DNA of 64,000 nucleotides. It comes from Pseudomonadota bacterium. GTDB lineage: Bacteria > Pseudomonadota > Gammaproteobacteria > Burkholderiales > Burkholderiaceae_F. Where the stretch lies: the NCBI GenBank assembly GCA_021838715.1, contig JAKCCX010000001.1:98243-162242 (forward strand), given 5' to 3'. Under the pieces are notes generated by a model. It did not search any database. It saw only the letters and a list, made by a program, of their open reading frames with translations, and was not told where the DNA came from. Positions 40,480 to 51,164 of the stretch are shown here, piece after piece; position 1 is the stretch's first letter, and each line of letters opens with the position of its first letter. The translations under genes were made by a program, and so were the position numbers.

Positions 40480-41550
40480 TCATCCGTTTCCGCCCTCGCA
40501 AGCGACCCGGTCGGGTGGAATGACCTCGTCCCGCGCGCTCGGGGCGGGCTCCGGCGAATGCAGGCGGATGAACTGTTCGGTAGCCGCCGCCCACGAGAAG
40601 CGCTCTGCATAGGCCCGGCAGGCGCTGCGCTCGATCCGCAACGCGGCCAGCGCCGCTTTGCGGAGATCCTCGTCCAGCACCGCGACGTTGGAGCCGCCCA
40701 CGACATCGAGCGGACCCTGCACCGGATACGCGGCGACCGGCGCCCCGCAGGCCAGTGCTTCGAGCATGACCAGACCAAACGTGTCGGTCCGGCTCGGGAA
40801 CACGAAGGCATCGACGCTCGAGTAGAGCTGCGCCAATTCCTCCCGCGGAAGGACGCCGACGAAGCAGACGTCGGGGTAGCGGCGCTTGAGCAGGTCCAGC
40901 TCCGGTCCCACGCCGGCAACGATCCGCGTCCCCGGAAGATCCAGTTCCAGGAACGCGTCGATGTTCTTCTCCACGGATACCCGGCCGACGTACAGGAACA
41001 GCGGACCCGGCAGGCCGCGTACGCCCGGGAATGGGGCGTCCGACGGATGGAATACGTCGAGGTCGACGCCGCGCGTCCAACGCGCGACGTTGGTCATGCC
41101 CCAATCCGCCAGTTCGCGTTCGACGTGCGGGGTGGGCGTCAGGAGATGGCGGGCCGGTCCGTGGAACCAGCGGAGAAATCGGTATACCCAACGCTCCGGA
41201 ATGCCATACATCGCCTTCAGATACTGCGGAAACCGCGTGTGGTACGCGGTCGTGAAAGGAATCCGATGGCGCAGGCAGACCCGGCGCGCCGCGACTCCGA
41301 GCGGACCCTCGGTGGCGATGTGCACGGCGTCCGGGGCGGCGCGCCGCAGCGCGCGCGACAGCGTTCGATAGGGCAGTACCGCAAGGCGGATTTCCGGATA
41401 CCCGGGGCAGGGCACGGTCCGGAAATCGGAGGGAGCGATCACTTCCGTGATATGCCCGGCCCGCACCAGTTCCCGGTTGGTCGCTTCGATCGTTCGCACC
41501 ACGCCGTTGACCTGGGGGTGCCAGGCGTCGGTCACCGTCACGAACTTCAT
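40480..41550 (-). CDS. GT4 glycosyltransferase, candidate diacylglycerol glycosyltransferase (Agt-like)
   Basis: A 356-residue GT-B enzyme. The N-terminus reads [21 protein letters not shown], common in SqdX/PimA-like lipid glycosyltransferases; the donor site is YVGRVSVEKN and PSRTDTFGLVMLEALACG. Its ATG overlaps the stop of the upstream metallophosphoesterase (ATGA), so they form a unit. The pair matches the layout of PlcP-Agt, in which PlcP makes diacylglycerol and Agt adds a sugar during phosphate starvation. The sugar and acceptor are not proven. Confidence 0.8.
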   Translation of the reverse strand: MKFVTVTDAWHPQVNGVVRTIEATNRELVRAGHITEVIAPSDFRTVPCPGYPEIRLAVLPYRTLSRALRRAAPDAVHIATEGPLGVAARRVCLRHRIPFTTAYHTRFPQYLKAMYGIPERWVYRFLRWFHGPARHLLTPTPHVERELADWGMTNVARWTRGVDLDVFHPSDAPFPGVRGLPGPLFLYVGRVSVEKNIDAFLELDLPGTRIVAGVGPELDLLKRRYPDVCFVGVLPREELAQLYSSVDAFVFPSRTDTFGLVMLEALACGAPVAAYPVQGPLDVVGGSNVAVLDEDLRKAALAALRIERSACRAYAERFSWAAATEQFIRLHSPEPAPSARDEVIPPDRVACEGGNG

Positions 41551-42428
41551 GGGTTGGTTGCCTCCATCAGGGCCACGGATACCGCCTCGTCGCCCGATTC
41601 GTCGTCACGGCTCCAATGCGGAGAGGGAGGATTGGGCACCAGGATCTCCTTCCACTCCACGATCTCGAGGCGCCCATCCAGCGTCTCGACGAGCGCGGTC
41701 AGGCTCTCGACCCAGTCGCCGTCGTTGACGTAGAGCGCACCATCGACCTCACGGATCTGGGCATGGTGGATGTGGCCGCAGACCACGCCGTCGTATCCCC
41801 GCTTGCGCGCTTCGCGAATCAGGACATGCTCGAAGTCGCTGATGAAGCTCACCGCATTCTTGACCTTGTATTTCAGGAATTGCGACAGGGACCAGTAGCC
41901 GAACCCCAGGCGTGCCCGCAGGTTGTTGAAGTGGCGGTTGAGCCACAGCAGCCAATCGTAAAGGGCGTCGCCGACGTGGGCCAGCCATTTGGCGTGGCGA
42001 ATCACGCCGTCGGCGACGTCGCCGTGCGTCACCCAGAGCGTCCGGCCGTCGAGAAGCCGGTGTTCCGCCTCGGCGCAGATCGAGACCTCGCCGAACTTCA
42101 AGCCGCAGAACTGGCGCGCGATCTCGTCGTGGTTGCCGGGGATGTAGACGACGGAAGTGCCCTTGCGGGCCTTGCGCAGGATCTTCTGCACGACGTCGTT
42201 ATGGGCCTGCGGCCAATGGAAGCGCGACCGCAGCGCCCAGCCGTCGATGATGTCCCCGACCAGATAGATCAGGTCCGACTCGTTGTGGCGCAGGAAATCG
42301 AGCAGATGCTCGGCTTTGCACCCGGGTGTCCCGAGGTGGATGTCCGACAGGAAAATTGCGCGATAGCGGCGTTGGCTGCCGCCGGATCGCTGCTCGTCGA
42401 TTGGGAAATGGCCGCTGCGCCCTTGCAT
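41547..42428 (-). CDS. calcineurin-like metallophosphoesterase, PlcP-like (often annotated LpxH)
   Basis: A 293-residue metallophosphoesterase with the full motif series [32 protein letters not shown] and CGHIHHA. Many databases call such proteins UDP-2,3-diacylglucosamine diphosphatase, but [35 protein letters not shown] and [12 protein letters not shown] are shared with PlcP-type phospholipase C proteins. The ATG at 42428 has an in-frame TAG just upstream and no Shine-Dalgarno. It is coupled to the glycosyltransferase. LpxH activity remains the alternative. Confidence 0.8.
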   Translation of the reverse strand: MQGRSGHFPIDEQRSGGSQRRYRAIFLSDIHLGTPGCKAEHLLDFLRHNESDLIYLVGDIIDGWALRSRFHWPQAHNDVVQKILRKARKGTSVVYIPGNHDEIARQFCGLKFGEVSICAEAEHRLLDGRTLWVTHGDVADGVIRHAKWLAHVGDALYDWLLWLNRHFNNLRARLGFGYWSLSQFLKYKVKNAVSFISDFEHVLIREARKRGYDGVVCGHIHHAQIREVDGALYVNDGDWVESLTALVETLDGRLEIVEWKEILVPNPPSPHWSRDDESGDEAVSVALMEATNP

Positions 42429-42436
42429 CGGGCGGG

Positions 42437-42470
42437 ACTATATGGCGGTGCGATTACAAACCCGTGACGC
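42437..42470 (-). promoter_or_regulatory. candidate Pho-box promoter of the metallophosphoesterase gene
   Basis: On the minus strand, GCGTCAC (42464-42470) and TTGTAAT (42453-42459) are spaced four bases apart like the two CTGTCAT halves of a Pho box; 9 of 14 bases match. TATAGT (42437-42442) follows after exactly 10 bases, the usual distance for a PhoB-activated -10. Only eight bases separate it from the ATG, so the transcript could be leaderless. Confidence 0.4.
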
Positions 42471-42575
42471 CGATGCCCCGGCGTCCTGCCCGCGGGCCAG
42501 CGCGCACCGCGACCGGCGGCCTGGCGGGCTGTTGGGAAGGCGGGCGGAGTGTGTCCGCGCTCCCCCGGGGCCGCA

Positions 42576-42606
42576 CCACCCGCCGCCGCGTCGCGGGAGC
42601 GGGTGG
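42576..42606 (-). terminator. hairpin after rplQ
   Basis: A perfect 8-bp inverted repeat, CCACCCGC at 42576-42583 and GCGGGTGG at 42599-42606, lies 7 bp beyond the rplQ stop. No U-tract follows, so it may stabilise the mRNA end or only partly terminate the large ribosomal operon. Confidence 0.35.
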
Positions 42607-42612
42607 GTGACC

Positions 42613-43008
42613 TTACTGCTGCGGAGTGCCTTCCGCAGACTCGACCGGCGCGGGCCGGTCGACCAGTTCGACGTACGCCATCGGCGCGTTGTCGCCGTTG
42701 CGGAACCCGAACTTGAGAATGCGGAGATAACCGCCCGGCCGGGTCTTGTACCGGGGGCCGAGCTCGCCGAACAGCTTGACGACCATTTCGCGGTCGCGCA
42801 GGCGGTCGAACGCCAGGCGGCGATTGGCCACCGTCGGGTCCTTCGCAAGCGTGATCAGCGGTTCCACGACGCGACGCAATTCCTTGGCCTTGGGAAGCGT
42901 CGTCTTGATGGCCTCGTGACGCAACAGCGAGTTGGACATGTTGCGCAGCATTGCCAAGCGGTGGCTGCTGGTGCGATTGAGTTTTCGCAGTCCGTGTCCG
43001 TGGCGCAT
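42613..43008 (-). CDS. rplQ: 50S ribosomal protein L17
   Basis: Last gene of the alpha operon; binds 23S rRNA near the exit tunnel. The 131-residue protein begins [17 protein letters not shown] and contains [21 protein letters not shown], both diagnostic. It follows rpoA by 29 bp. The C-terminal EGTPQQ tail is variable in the family. Confidence 0.97.
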   Translation of the reverse strand: MRHGHGLRKLNRTSSHRLAMLRNMSNSLLRHEAIKTTLPKAKELRRVVEPLITLAKDPTVANRRLAFDRLRDREMVVKLFGELGPRYKTRPGGYLRILKFGFRNGDNAPMAYVELVDRPAPVESAEGTPQQ

Positions 43009-43037
43009 GGGATTTCCTTCTCTTTTCTGTCAGTTGT

Positions 43038-44018
43038 TTACTTCTCGAGCCCGACCGGCGGCCAGTTCTCCAGCTTCATGCCGAGGGTGAGGCCACGCGT
43101 CGCGAGCACTTCCTTGATCTCGTTGAGCGACTTGCGGCCCAGGTTCGGGGTCTTGAGCAGCTCGTTCTCGGTACGTTGGATCAGGTCGCCGATGTAATAG
43201 ATGTTTTCCGCCTTGAGGCAGTTCGCCGAGCGAACGGTCAGCTCCAGGTCGTCGACCGGGCGCAGCAGCATCGGGTCGACGTCGACCTTCGCACGCTGCG
43301 CGTGCGCCGGTTCGCCGACGCCTTCCAGCGCCGCGAAGACCGAAAGCTGCTCAACCAGAATGCGCGCGGATTGCCGAACCGTTTCCTCGGGCGCGATCGC
43401 GCCGTTGGTTTCGATCGTCATCACGAGCTTGTCCAGGTCGGTCCGCTGCTCGACCCGCGCGCTCTCGACGGTGTAGCTCACGCGGCGAACCGGCGAGAAC
43501 GACGCGTCCAGAACGATCCGGCCGATGGTCGCGGAATGATCGTCGCGGAATGCCCGGACGTTCCCGGGAATATAGCCGCGGCCCTTTTCCACCTTGACCT
43601 GCATGGCAAGCTTGCCGGCCGCCGAGAGGTGCGCGATCACGTGGTCGGGGTTGATCACCTCGACGTCGTGGGGCAGTTCGATGTCGCCCGCCGTCACGAT
43701 CCCTTCGCCTTCCTTGCGCAGGTTCAGCGTCACCTCGTCGCGGTTGTGCAGCTTGAACACGATACCCTTGAGGTTGAGCAGGATGTCGACGACGTCCTCG
43801 CGCACGCCGTCGATGGTCGAGTACTCATGTACGACGCCCTCGATCTGCACCTCGGTGGGCGCGTAGCCGACCATCGAGGACAGGATGATGCGCCGGAGCG
43901 CATTTCCCAGCGTATGGCCATACCCGCGCTCGAACGGCTCCATCGTCACGACGGCGGCGTTTGGCCCCATCGATTCGACTTCGATGGAGCGCGGCTTCAA
44001 CAATCCTGTGGCATTCAT
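43038..44018 (-). CDS. rpoA: RNA polymerase alpha subunit
   Basis: Assembles the polymerase core and contacts UP elements and activators. The 326-residue protein has the N-terminal dimerisation domain ([20 protein letters not shown]-like) and the C-terminal domain with [15 protein letters not shown] and [17 protein letters not shown]. It lies in the alpha operon between rpsD and rplQ. Confidence 0.97.
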   Translation of the reverse strand: MNATGLLKPRSIEVESMGPNAAVVTMEPFERGYGHTLGNALRRIILSSMVGYAPTEVQIEGVVHEYSTIDGVREDVVDILLNLKGIVFKLHNRDEVTLNLRKEGEGIVTAGDIELPHDVEVINPDHVIAHLSAAGKLAMQVKVEKGRGYIPGNVRAFRDDHSATIGRIVLDASFSPVRRVSYTVESARVEQRTDLDKLVMTIETNGAIAPEETVRQSARILVEQLSVFAALEGVGEPAHAQRAKVDVDPMLLRPVDDLELTVRSANCLKAENIYYIGDLIQRTENELLKTPNLGRKSLNEIKEVLATRGLTLGMKLENWPPVGLEK

Positions 44019-44132
44019 GCTGACACAATCCCTTTCAATACCCTCGGCTCGTTACACCGATAAGGCTGGTGGATGGTCGCGGGATTCGCGATGCAGCGCC
44101 GGCTCCCGCATCACGCCGGCGCCGCCCCTGCA

Positions 44133-44756
44133 TTACCGGGAATACAACTCGACGACCAGCGACTCGTTGATGTCCTGCGCGACGTCGCCGCGATCCGGAA
44201 GCGCCTTGAACTTGCCGGTCATCTTCTGCGCGTCGACTTCGACCCAGGACGGGAATCCGCTCTGGGCCGCGAGGCCGAGGGCATCCTGGATGCGCGTCTG
44301 CTTGCGGGCGCGTTCGCGGATCGTGATCTGATCCCCGGCGCGCAGCAGCATCGACGAGATGTTCGTCACCTTGCCGTTGACTTCGACCGCGCAGTGCGAG
44401 ACCAGCTGGCGCGCCTCGGCGCGGGTCGAGCCGAAGCCCATGCGGTAGACGACGTTGTCCAGGCGCGACTCGAGCAGGGCGATCAGGTTCTCACCCGTGT
44501 TGCCCTTGCGGCGCTCGGCCTCGGCGAAATAGCGCCGGAACTGGCGCTCCAGTACGCCGTAGGTCCGCTTGACCTTCTGCTTCTCGCGAAGCTGCGTACC
44601 GTAGTCGGACAGTCGGGCGCCGGACGTTCGGCCGTGCTGGCCGGGTTTGCTGTCGGCCTTGCACTTGGTGTCGAGCGCACGACGTGCGCTCTTCAGAAAC
44701 AGGTCGGTGCCTTCCCGCCGCGATAGCTTGAGTTTTGCTCCCGTGTAGCGAGCCAT
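44133..44756 (-). CDS. rpsD: 30S ribosomal protein S4
   Basis: Primary 16S rRNA binder that nucleates 30S assembly and, in E. coli, represses the alpha operon translationally. The 207-residue product starts [19 protein letters not shown] and has [19 protein letters not shown] and the S4 RNA-binding domain with [12 protein letters not shown]. The ATG at 44756 is the canonical start. 114 bp without a gene precede rpoA. Confidence 0.97.
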   Translation of the reverse strand: MARYTGAKLKLSRREGTDLFLKSARRALDTKCKADSKPGQHGRTSGARLSDYGTQLREKQKVKRTYGVLERQFRRYFAEAERRKGNTGENLIALLESRLDNVVYRMGFGSTRAEARQLVSHCAVEVNGKVTNISSMLLRAGDQITIRERARKQTRIQDALGLAAQSGFPSWVEVDAQKMTGKFKALPDRGDVAQDINESLVVELYSR

Positions 44757-44843
44757 GTTCTCTTCCTGCTCAGCAAAGATCGCCGGCACATGCCGCAGCG
44801 ATCAGGTTATCGGTTCCGTATTCCACCAGTCGGCTCCGCCTTC

Positions 44844-45254
44844 TCAGACGCGCCGGCGCTTGGGCGCGCGGCAGCCGTTGTGCGGAACGGGCGTGATGTC
44901 CTGGATGGACGTAATGCGAAACCCGCAAGCATTGAGCGCGCGAACCGAGGATTCGCGTCCGGGGCCCGGGCCCTTGATCCGCACCTCGAGGTTCTTCACG
45001 CCGCATTCGAGCGCCGCACGGCCGGCCGTCTCGGCGGCAACCTGCGCCGCGAACGGGGTCGACTTGCGCGAGCCCTTGAATCCCGCCCCGCCGCTGGTTG
45101 CCCAGGAAAGCGCATTGCCCTGGCGATCGGTGATCGTGATGATGGTGTTGTTGAAGGACGCGTGAACGTGCGCGATGCCCTCGGCGATGTTCTTCTTGAC
45201 CTTCTTCCGCGCGCGCTGCGCGGCCTGCTGCTGGCTCGGATTACGCGTTGCCAT
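44844..45254 (-). CDS. rpsK: 30S ribosomal protein S11
   Basis: Platform protein of the 30S subunit. The 136-residue product has [41 protein letters not shown] and the closing [15 protein letters not shown]. The neighbours rpsM and rpsD confirm the alpha-operon order. Confidence 0.97.
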   Translation of the reverse strand: MATRNPSQQQAAQRARKKVKKNIAEGIAHVHASFNNTIITITDRQGNALSWATSGGAGFKGSRKSTPFAAQVAAETAGRAALECGVKNLEVRIKGPGPGRESSVRALNACGFRITSIQDITPVPHNGCRAPKRRRV

Positions 45255-45256
45255 GC

Positions 45257-45628
45257 TTAGGATCCTTTCTTGAGTGCGACGCCGGCCTTGCGCGGACCCT
45301 TGCGGGTACGGGCATTGGTACGGGTACGCTGGCCCCGCACCGGCAGGCCGCGGCGGTGCCGCATGCCGCGATAGCAGCCGAGGTCGATCAAGCGCTTGAT
45401 CGAGAGTTGGATTTCGCGGCGGAGATCGCCCTCGACGGTGAAGCGGCCGACCGCCTCCCGGATACGTTCGACTTCCGCATCGGTCAGCTCCTTGACCTTG
45501 CGGTCATACGGAACTTTCACGGCATCCAGGATGGCGCGCGCCCGCGCGCGCCCGATGCCGTAGATCGCCGTCAGGCCGATCTCGGAATGCTGATGCGGGG
45601 GAATATTGATTCCGGCTATCCGTGCCAT
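45257..45628 (-). CDS. rpsM: 30S ribosomal protein S13
   Basis: Head protein of the 30S subunit that contacts the P-site tRNA and L5. The 123-residue product begins [20 protein letters not shown], has [12 protein letters not shown] and the basic C-tail [16 protein letters not shown]. It is 2 bp before rpsK. Confidence 0.97.
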   Translation of the reverse strand: MARIAGINIPPHQHSEIGLTAIYGIGRARARAILDAVKVPYDRKVKELTDAEVERIREAVGRFTVEGDLRREIQLSIKRLIDLGCYRGMRHRRGLPVRGQRTRTNARTRKGPRKAGVALKKGS

Positions 45629-45668
45629 TGCTTAGTTCACTTTCTCAAAGTCCCGAAGGATTCCATTC

Positions 45669-45782
45669 TTAGCCCTGACGCTGCTTGTGGCGCGGGTCCG
45701 AGCAGATCACTCGCACCACGCGCTTGCGGCGGATCACCTTGCACTTGCGGCACATCTTCTTTACCGATGCCATGACTTTCAT
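45669..45782 (-). CDS. rpmJ: 50S ribosomal protein L36
   Basis: A 37-residue zinc-ribbon protein of the large subunit. It reads [19 protein letters not shown] and ends [11 protein letters not shown]; the zinc ligands C11, C14, C27 and H32 are all present, so it is the zinc-containing C+ form. It lies between infA and rpsM. Confidence 0.95.
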   Translation of the reverse strand: MKVMASVKKMCRKCKVIRRKRVVRVICSDPRHKQRQG

Positions 45783-45840
45783 GTCGTACTCCTGTTCCCT
45801 CACCCCCGGCACGCCTCCCGAACGGGACGCTCCGGCGTGT

Positions 45841-46059
45841 TTATCTCGCCCGAAAGACGATCCTTGCCCGCGAGAGGTCATACGGCGTCAATTCCACCGT
45901 CACCTTGTCACCCGGAAGAATGCGTATGTAGTGCATTCGCATCTTGCCGGAAATGTGCCCCAGAACCACATGGTTGTTCTCGAGCTTCACGCGAAACGTC
46001 GCATTGGGGAGATTTTCGAGGATCTCCCCCTGCATCTGAATCACGTCGTCGCGCGCCAT
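45841..46059 (-). CDS. infA: translation initiation factor IF-1
   Basis: A 72-residue OB-fold protein that occupies the ribosomal A site during initiation. It shows [21 protein letters not shown] and [19 protein letters not shown]. Presence between secY and rpmJ is a betaproteobacterial layout that E. coli lacks. It follows secY by 4 bp. Confidence 0.96.
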   Translation of the reverse strand: MARDDVIQMQGEILENLPNATFRVKLENNHVVLGHISGKMRMHYIRILPGDKVTVELTPYDLSRARIVFRAR

Positions 46060-46063
46060 ACCT

Positions 46064-47389
46064 TCACCGCATCAACCCGGGCGCACCACGGAAATTCGCC
46101 TTCTTGAGCAGCGAATCGTATTGGTGCGTCATCAAATACGCCTGTACCTGGGCCATGAAGTCCATCGTCACCACCACCACGATGAGCAGCGACGTGCCGC
46201 CGAAGTAGAACGGCACGCTCCAGCGCAGATACAGAAATTCCGGCACCAGGCACACCAGGGTGATGTAGATGGCTCCCGCCAGTGTGAGACGCAGCAGAAT
46301 CTTGTCGATGAAACGGGCCGTCTGATCGCCGGGACGGATGCCGGGCACGAAGGCGCCGCTCTTCTTGAGGTTGTCCGCCTGCTCCTTCGTATTGAACACC
46401 AATGCGGTGTAAAAGAAGCAGAAAAACACGATCAACGACGCGTACAGGATCAGGTACAAGGGCTGGCCGTGCTGCAGGGTCGCAGCCAGGTCGCGAATCC
46501 AGCGCATTCCGTGCCCCGCCGAAAACCACCCCGCGATGGTCGCCGGGAACAACACGATCGACGACGCGAAGATCGGCGGGATCACCCCGGACATGTTGAG
46601 CTTCAGGGGCAGATAGGAGCTCTGGCCGCCGTAGACGCGGTTTCCGACCTGCCGCTTGGCGTAGTTGACGAGAATCCGCCGCTGGCCCCGCTCGACGAAG
46701 ACCACGAATCCGGTCACGACCACGATCAGCGCGGCGATGGCAAAGAACGAGAGGTACCCGAGCGCGCCGCTGGAAACGAGTTCGAACAGGCGGCCGATCG
46801 CCCCCGGCAGCCCTGCCACGATCCCCGAAAAAATGATGATGGAAATGCCATTCCCCAGGCCGCGCTCGGTGATCTGCTCGCCCAGCCACATCAGGAACAT
46901 GCTGCCGGTCACCAGCGATACCGTGCCGAGAAACCGGAACAGGAAGCCGGGAACGATGGCGAGATGCGGCAGCGATCCGATCGCGACGATCGCCATGTAC
47001 GACTGCACCGCGGCAAGACCCACCGTGGCATAGCGCGTGTACTGCGTGATCTTGCGACGGCCCGACTCCCCTTCCTTGCGCAGCGCTTCGAGGGAAGGCA
47101 TGACATAGGCAAGCATCTGCAGGATGATCGACGCCGAGATGTACGGCATGATCCCGATCGAGAAGATCGAGAACCGCGCCAGCGCGCCGCCCGAGAACAT
47201 GTTCATCAGGCCGAGAATCCCGCCCTGCTGCGACTGGAAGGCACGCCGGAACTGATCGGGATCGATCAGCGGAACCGGGATGTGCGTGCCGATCCGGTAC
47301 ACGACGAGCGCGAGCAGGAGAAATACCAGCCGACGCTGTAGATCGGCATATTTCCCCCCGCTGACCGCTGCATTCCCGGGCCGGTTCAC
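46064..47389 (-). CDS. secY: preprotein translocase channel SecY
   Basis: Ten-span core of the SecYEG protein-export channel. The 441-residue product starts at a GTG at 47389 and reads [20 protein letters not shown]; motifs include [44 protein letters not shown] and [13 protein letters not shown]. It is preceded by rplO and followed by infA. Confidence 0.97.
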   Translation of the reverse strand: MNRPGNAAVSGGKYADLQRRLVFLLLALVVYRIGTHIPVPLIDPDQFRRAFQSQQGGILGLMNMFSGGALARFSIFSIGIMPYISASIILQMLAYVMPSLEALRKEGESGRRKITQYTRYATVGLAAVQSYMAIVAIGSLPHLAIVPGFLFRFLGTVSLVTGSMFLMWLGEQITERGLGNGISIIIFSGIVAGLPGAIGRLFELVSSGALGYLSFFAIAALIVVVTGFVVFVERGQRRILVNYAKRQVGNRVYGGQSSYLPLKLNMSGVIPPIFASSIVLFPATIAGWFSAGHGMRWIRDLAATLQHGQPLYLILYASLIVFFCFFYTALVFNTKEQADNLKKSGAFVPGIRPGDQTARFIDKILLRLTLAGAIYITLVCLVPEFLYLRWSVPFYFGGTSLLIVVVVTMDFMAQVQAYLMTHQYDSLLKKANFRGAPGLMR

Positions 47390-47415
47390 GAATCCGCCTT
47401 TCCCTGGTGCCGCCG

Positions 47416-47862
47416 TCAGGCCGCGCCGACCGGCTCGACCGAGCCGCCCGCCGCTTCGATGGCCGCGCGGGCGCCGGCGCTCACGCCAAGTCCGCGGACC
47501 TTCACCGCCCGGCTGATGGTTCCGGTGTTGACGATCCGCGCACCCTGCGCCAGAACCGACACGATGCCGGCGCTCTTCAGCGTGAGCAGGTCGACTTCCT
47601 CCGCATCCAGACCCTGGATGACGGTCAGACGGATGGTCTCGATGTACCGGCGATGCAGCGACGTGAAGCCGCGCTTGGGAAGCCGCCGGTGCAGCGGCAT
47701 CTGACCGCCCTCGAAGCCGACCTTATGGAATCCGCCCGCACGGGACTTCTGACCCTTGTGACCGCGGCCCGCGGTCTTTCCCCAGCCGCTGCCGATGCCC
47801 CGCCCGACGCGATGCCGCACCTTCTTGGAGCCGGCCGCCGGTTTGATGGAATTCAAGCGCAT
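47416..47862 (-). CDS. rplO: 50S ribosomal protein L15
   Basis: Late-assembly 23S rRNA-binding protein of 148 residues. The N-terminal [20 protein letters not shown] and the glycine-rich [20 protein letters not shown] are diagnostic. It lies between rpmD and secY. Confidence 0.97.
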   Translation of the reverse strand: MRLNSIKPAAGSKKVRHRVGRGIGSGWGKTAGRGHKGQKSRAGGFHKVGFEGGQMPLHRRLPKRGFTSLHRRYIETIRLTVIQGLDAEEVDLLTLKSAGIVSVLAQGARIVNTGTISRAVKVRGLGVSAGARAAIEAAGGSVEPVGAA

Positions 47863-47871
47863 GAGCGTTCC

Positions 47872-48063
47872 TCAACCCACCTTGATCAGGTAGGAAACCT
47901 TGTTGATCATGCCCCGAACCGCGGGCGTGTCTTCGAGCACGCGCGAGGTGTTCAGGCGCCCGAGACCAAGGCCGCGCACCGTGGCGCGGTGGTCCGTCTT
48001 GGTTCCGGCAACGCTGCGTACCAGCGTAACCTTGACCGTCTTGCCGTCCGCTTTTTCCGTCAT
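47872..48063 (-). CDS. rpmD: 50S ribosomal protein L30
   Basis: A 63-residue large-subunit protein with the canonical [21 protein letters not shown] and [13 protein letters not shown]. It sits 9 bp before rplO and 8 bp after rpsE. Confidence 0.96.
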   Translation of the reverse strand: MTEKADGKTVKVTLVRSVAGTKTDHRATVRGLGLGRLNTSRVLEDTPAVRGMINKVSYLIKVG

Positions 48064-48071
48064 CGCCGTCC

Positions 48072-48590
48072 TCAGCCCAGAATCTCTTCCACCGTCTTGC
48101 CGCGCTTGGCCGCAATTTCGGCAGGAGTACGCAACTTGTCGAGCGCCTTGAGGGTCGCCCGGACCATGTTGTACGGATTGGTCGAACCGTGCGCCTTCGC
48201 CACGACGTTGTGAACGCCCATCACGTCGAAGATCGCGCGCAGCGGGCCGCCCGCGATCACGCCGGTACCTTCGGGCGCCGGCGCCAGCATCACCCGCGAC
48301 GCGCCGTGGCGGGCCTCGACGGTGTGGTGCAGGGTGCCCTTCCGGAGGGGAACGCGATTCATGCCGCGGCGCGCGCGCTCCATCGCCTTCTGCACGGCAA
48401 CCGGGACTTCCCGCGCCTTGCCTTTGCCCATCCCGACCCGTCCGTCGCCGTCGCCGACCACCGTCAGGGCCGCGAACGCGAGAATCCGTCCGCCCTTGAC
48501 GACCTTGGTCACGCGGTTGACCGCGATCATCTTCTCGCGCATCCCGTCGTCGCGGGCCTCGCCGAGGTTCTTGGCCTGAATCCGTGCCAT
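48072..48590 (-). CDS. rpsE: 30S ribosomal protein S5
   Basis: Accuracy protein near the decoding centre. The 172-residue product contains [37 protein letters not shown] and [15 protein letters not shown]. It follows rplR by 12 bp. Confidence 0.97.
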   Translation of the reverse strand: MARIQAKNLGEARDDGMREKMIAVNRVTKVVKGGRILAFAALTVVGDGDGRVGMGKGKAREVPVAVQKAMERARRGMNRVPLRKGTLHHTVEARHGASRVMLAPAPEGTGVIAGGPLRAIFDVMGVHNVVAKAHGSTNPYNMVRATLKALDKLRTPAEIAAKRGKTVEEILG

Positions 48591-48602
48591 CGTAGATTTC
48601 CT

Positions 48603-48971
48603 TTAGATCTTCAGTCCGGCTTCGCGCGCCGCATCGGCCAGGGCCTTGACGCGACCGTGATAGCGAAATCCGGAACGGTCGAACGCGACTTGTTCGATGC
48701 CGGCCGCCGCAGCCTTGCGCGCGATCCGCGCGCCGATCAGGCGTGCTGCGGCGACATTGCCGCCGTGCCCCTGCGCCCCGGACAGTTCGTTGCGCACTTC
48801 CGGCTCCAGCGTCGAAGCCGACACCAGCACCTTGTCGCCCTCCGGTGAAATCACGGCGGCATAGATGTGGAGATTCGTGCGGTGCACCGTAAGCCGGCTG
48901 GCGCGCTGAAGCGCGATCCGTGCGCGCGTCGCGCGCGCCCGGCGAATACGCGATTGCTTTTTGCTGATCAT
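48603..48971 (-). CDS. rplR: 50S ribosomal protein L18
   Basis: 5S rRNA-binding protein of 122 residues. It has [20 protein letters not shown], the glycine stretch [14 protein letters not shown] and the C-terminal [19 protein letters not shown]. It lies between rplF and rpsE. Confidence 0.97.
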   Translation of the reverse strand: MISKKQSRIRRARATRARIALQRASRLTVHRTNLHIYAAVISPEGDKVLVSASTLEPEVRNELSGAQGHGGNVAAARLIGARIARKAAAAGIEQVAFDRSGFRYHGRVKALADAAREAGLKI

Positions 48972-48989
48972 GACCTGAACCCGGCGAAA

Positions 48990-49523
48990 TTACTTCTTCT
49001 TCGTTTCTTTCAAGACCACGGTCTCGTTCGCATAGCGGACACCCTTGCCCTTGTACGGCTCCGGCGGACGGTATGCGCGGATTTCCGCGGCCACCTGGCC
49101 GACACGCTGCTTGTCGGCCCCCTTGATGACGATCTCGGTCTGGGTCGGCGTTTCGACCTTGATTCCCGCCGGCATGTGATGCTCGACCGGGTGCGAGAAT
49201 CCAAGCGACAGATTGAGCTTGTCGCCCTGGGCCTGCGCGCGGTATCCGACGCCGACCAGCGTCAGACGGCGCTCGAACCCCTTGCTTACGCCGTGCACCA
49301 TCGCCGCCACCAGGGCGCGCATGGTGCCGCTCATGGCTTTGGCCTCGCGCGACTCGTCGGCCGCGGCAAAATGGATTTCCCCCCCGTCAACCTTGACCTG
49401 GACCAGGCCGTTGGCAGCCTGGCGCAAGGTTCCCTGGGGGCCCTTGACGGTGATCTCGCTCTCGCCGACCTGGATCTCGACGCCTTTTTCGAGCGAAACC
49501 GGAATGCGTGCTACACGTGACAT
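48990..49523 (-). CDS. rplF: 50S ribosomal protein L6
   Basis: L6 lies near the factor-binding site of the large subunit. The 177-residue product begins [19 protein letters not shown] and ends with the KRVGQ-like [21 protein letters not shown] and GVRYANE motif. It follows rpsH by 15 bp. Confidence 0.97.
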   Translation of the reverse strand: MSRVARIPVSLEKGVEIQVGESEITVKGPQGTLRQAANGLVQVKVDGGEIHFAAADESREAKAMSGTMRALVAAMVHGVSKGFERRLTLVGVGYRAQAQGDKLNLSLGFSHPVEHHMPAGIKVETPTQTEIVIKGADKQRVGQVAAEIRAYRPPEPYKGKGVRYANETVVLKETKKK

Positions 49524-49538
49524 GCCGTACTCTCCCGA

Positions 49539-49940
49539 TCAGGCGACGTAGCAGAGGACTTCGCCGCCAACGCCCTGGTTGCGGGCCTTGCGGTCGGTCA
49601 TGACGCCGCGCGGGGTCGAAACGATCGCCACGCCCAGGCCGTTCATGACCTGCGGCAGATCGTCGCGGCCGCGATAGATGCGCAGTCCCGGACGGGACAC
49701 GCGCTCGAGAAGCTCGATCACCGGGCGCCCGGCGTAATACTTCAGGCCGATGCGCAGCTCGAGGTGCGCGTTGCCGGGCTCGCCGACAACCCGGAAGCCG
49801 TCGATGTAGCCTTCATCGCGCAACACTTCGGCGATGGCCACCTTCAGCTTCGAGGACGGCATCGTCACTTCGTTCTTCTCGACACGCTGCGCATTGCGAA
49901 TGCGCGTCAGCATGTCGGAGATTGGATCGCTCATGCTCAT
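49539..49940 (-). CDS. rpsH: 30S ribosomal protein S8
   Basis: Binds helix 21 of 16S rRNA; in E. coli it represses the spc operon. The 133-residue product begins [18 protein letters not shown] and ends with [20 protein letters not shown]. The first ATG matches betaproteobacterial homologues. Confidence 0.97.
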   Translation of the reverse strand: MSMSDPISDMLTRIRNAQRVEKNEVTMPSSKLKVAIAEVLRDEGYIDGFRVVGEPGNAHLELRIGLKYYAGRPVIELLERVSRPGLRIYRGRDDLPQVMNGLGVAIVSTPRGVMTDRKARNQGVGGEVLCYVA

Positions 49941-49956
49941 GGATTGGGTCCTTGCC

Positions 49957-50262
49957 TTACCAGCTCGCCTTGATCAGGCCGGGGATGTCGCCACGCATCG
50001 CGGCCTCGCGCAGCTTGCTGCGGCCGAGCCCGAACTTGCGGAAATTGCCGCGCGGGCGACCCGTCAGGTTGCAGCGGTTGCGCAGGCGCGTCGGGCTGGC
50101 ATTCCGCGGCATGGCCTGCAGCTGCTGCTGCGCCTGCAGACGATCTTCCATCGACAGCGTCTGATCGCAGAACGCCGCCTTCAGCGCAGCGCGCTTGGCC
50201 GCATACTTCTTGACCAAGGCAACGCGCTTGGCTTCACGATTCATGAGGGATAGCTTTGCCAC
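49957..50262 (-). CDS. rpsN: 30S ribosomal protein S14
   Basis: Late-assembly head protein, 101 residues, of the long zinc-free type (no CxxC pairs). It reads [20 protein letters not shown] and [14 protein letters not shown]-like [20 protein letters not shown]. The start codon is GTG at 50262. Confidence 0.96.
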   Translation of the reverse strand: MAKLSLMNREAKRVALVKKYAAKRAALKAAFCDQTLSMEDRLQAQQQLQAMPRNASPTRLRNRCNLTGRPRGNFRKFGLGRSKLREAAMRGDIPGLIKASW

Positions 50263-50274
50263 CGTACACCTCGC

Positions 50275-50814
50275 TCAATTGCGGAACGGGAAGCGGAATC
50301 CCGCGAGAAGCGCCTTGGCTTCTTCGTCGGTCTTCGCCGTCGTCGTGATGCAAATGTTCATTCCCCGGAGCTTGTCGATCTTGTCGTATTCGATCTCGGG
50401 GAAAATGATCTGCTCTTTCAGGCCGATGCTGTAATTGCCGCGGCCATCGAACGCGCGCCCGGAAACGCCGCGGAAATCCCGCATGCGGGGGAACGCGACC
50501 GTGATCAGACGATCCAGGAATTCATACATCCGCTCGCCGCGCAGCGTCACCATGCATCCGATGGGCAGACCTTCGCGCACCTTGAAGTTGGCGATTGCCT
50601 TCCGGGTCTTGGTGACGACGGGCTTCTGCCCCGCGATGCGCGTCATGTCGGCGACCGCGGCATCGATGTTCTTCTTGTCGTTGACCGCCTCGCCAACGCC
50701 CATGTTGAGCGTGATCTTGGTGATCCGCGGCGCCTGCATCACAGTCTTGTAGCCGAATTGCTTCATCAGCTCCGGCACGACGGTGTCGCGATATTGGTCC
50801 TGCAAACGGGTCAT
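50275..50814 (-). CDS. rplE: 50S ribosomal protein L5
   Basis: 5S rRNA-binding protein, 179 residues. It contains [23 protein letters not shown]-like [20 protein letters not shown] and [20 protein letters not shown]. It is 12 bp before rpsN. Confidence 0.97.
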   Translation of the reverse strand: MTRLQDQYRDTVVPELMKQFGYKTVMQAPRITKITLNMGVGEAVNDKKNIDAAVADMTRIAGQKPVVTKTRKAIANFKVREGLPIGCMVTLRGERMYEFLDRLITVAFPRMRDFRGVSGRAFDGRGNYSIGLKEQIIFPEIEYDKIDKLRGMNICITTTAKTDEEAKALLAGFRFPFRN

Positions 50815-50832
50815 GCTTTCTTCCTCCGGACC

Positions 50833-51153
50833 TTAGCTCGCAGCCCCGACCGCCTGTCCGCTGCGCTTGAACACGCGCCGCTTCCGACCGTCGACGACCT
50901 TGATTCCGACCCGCTCGCCCTTGCCGGTGGCGGGGTTGTAGACCATGACATTGGACTGGTCGATCGGCATCGTCTGCTCGGAGATGCCGCCGTTGGTTCC
51001 CTTCATCGGATTCGGGCGAACATGCTTCTTCACCACGTTCACGCCCTCGACCCGGACATGGGTCGCGTCCACGCGCTCGACCACCGTGCCGCGCTTGCCC
51101 TTGTCCCGGCCCGCGATCACGACGACTTCGTCACCTTTGCGAATGCGTTGCAT
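50833..51153 (-). CDS. rplX: 50S ribosomal protein L24
   Basis: Assembly initiator of the large subunit with a KOW motif. The 106-residue product starts [20 protein letters not shown] and contains [14 protein letters not shown]. The ATG at 51153 is the canonical start; the frame is open upstream. Confidence 0.96.
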   Translation of the reverse strand: MQRIRKGDEVVVIAGRDKGKRGTVVERVDATHVRVEGVNVVKKHVRPNPMKGTNGGISEQTMPIDQSNVMVYNPATGKGERVGIKVVDGRKRRVFKRSGQAVGAAS

Positions 51154-51164
51154 CCGAACACTCC

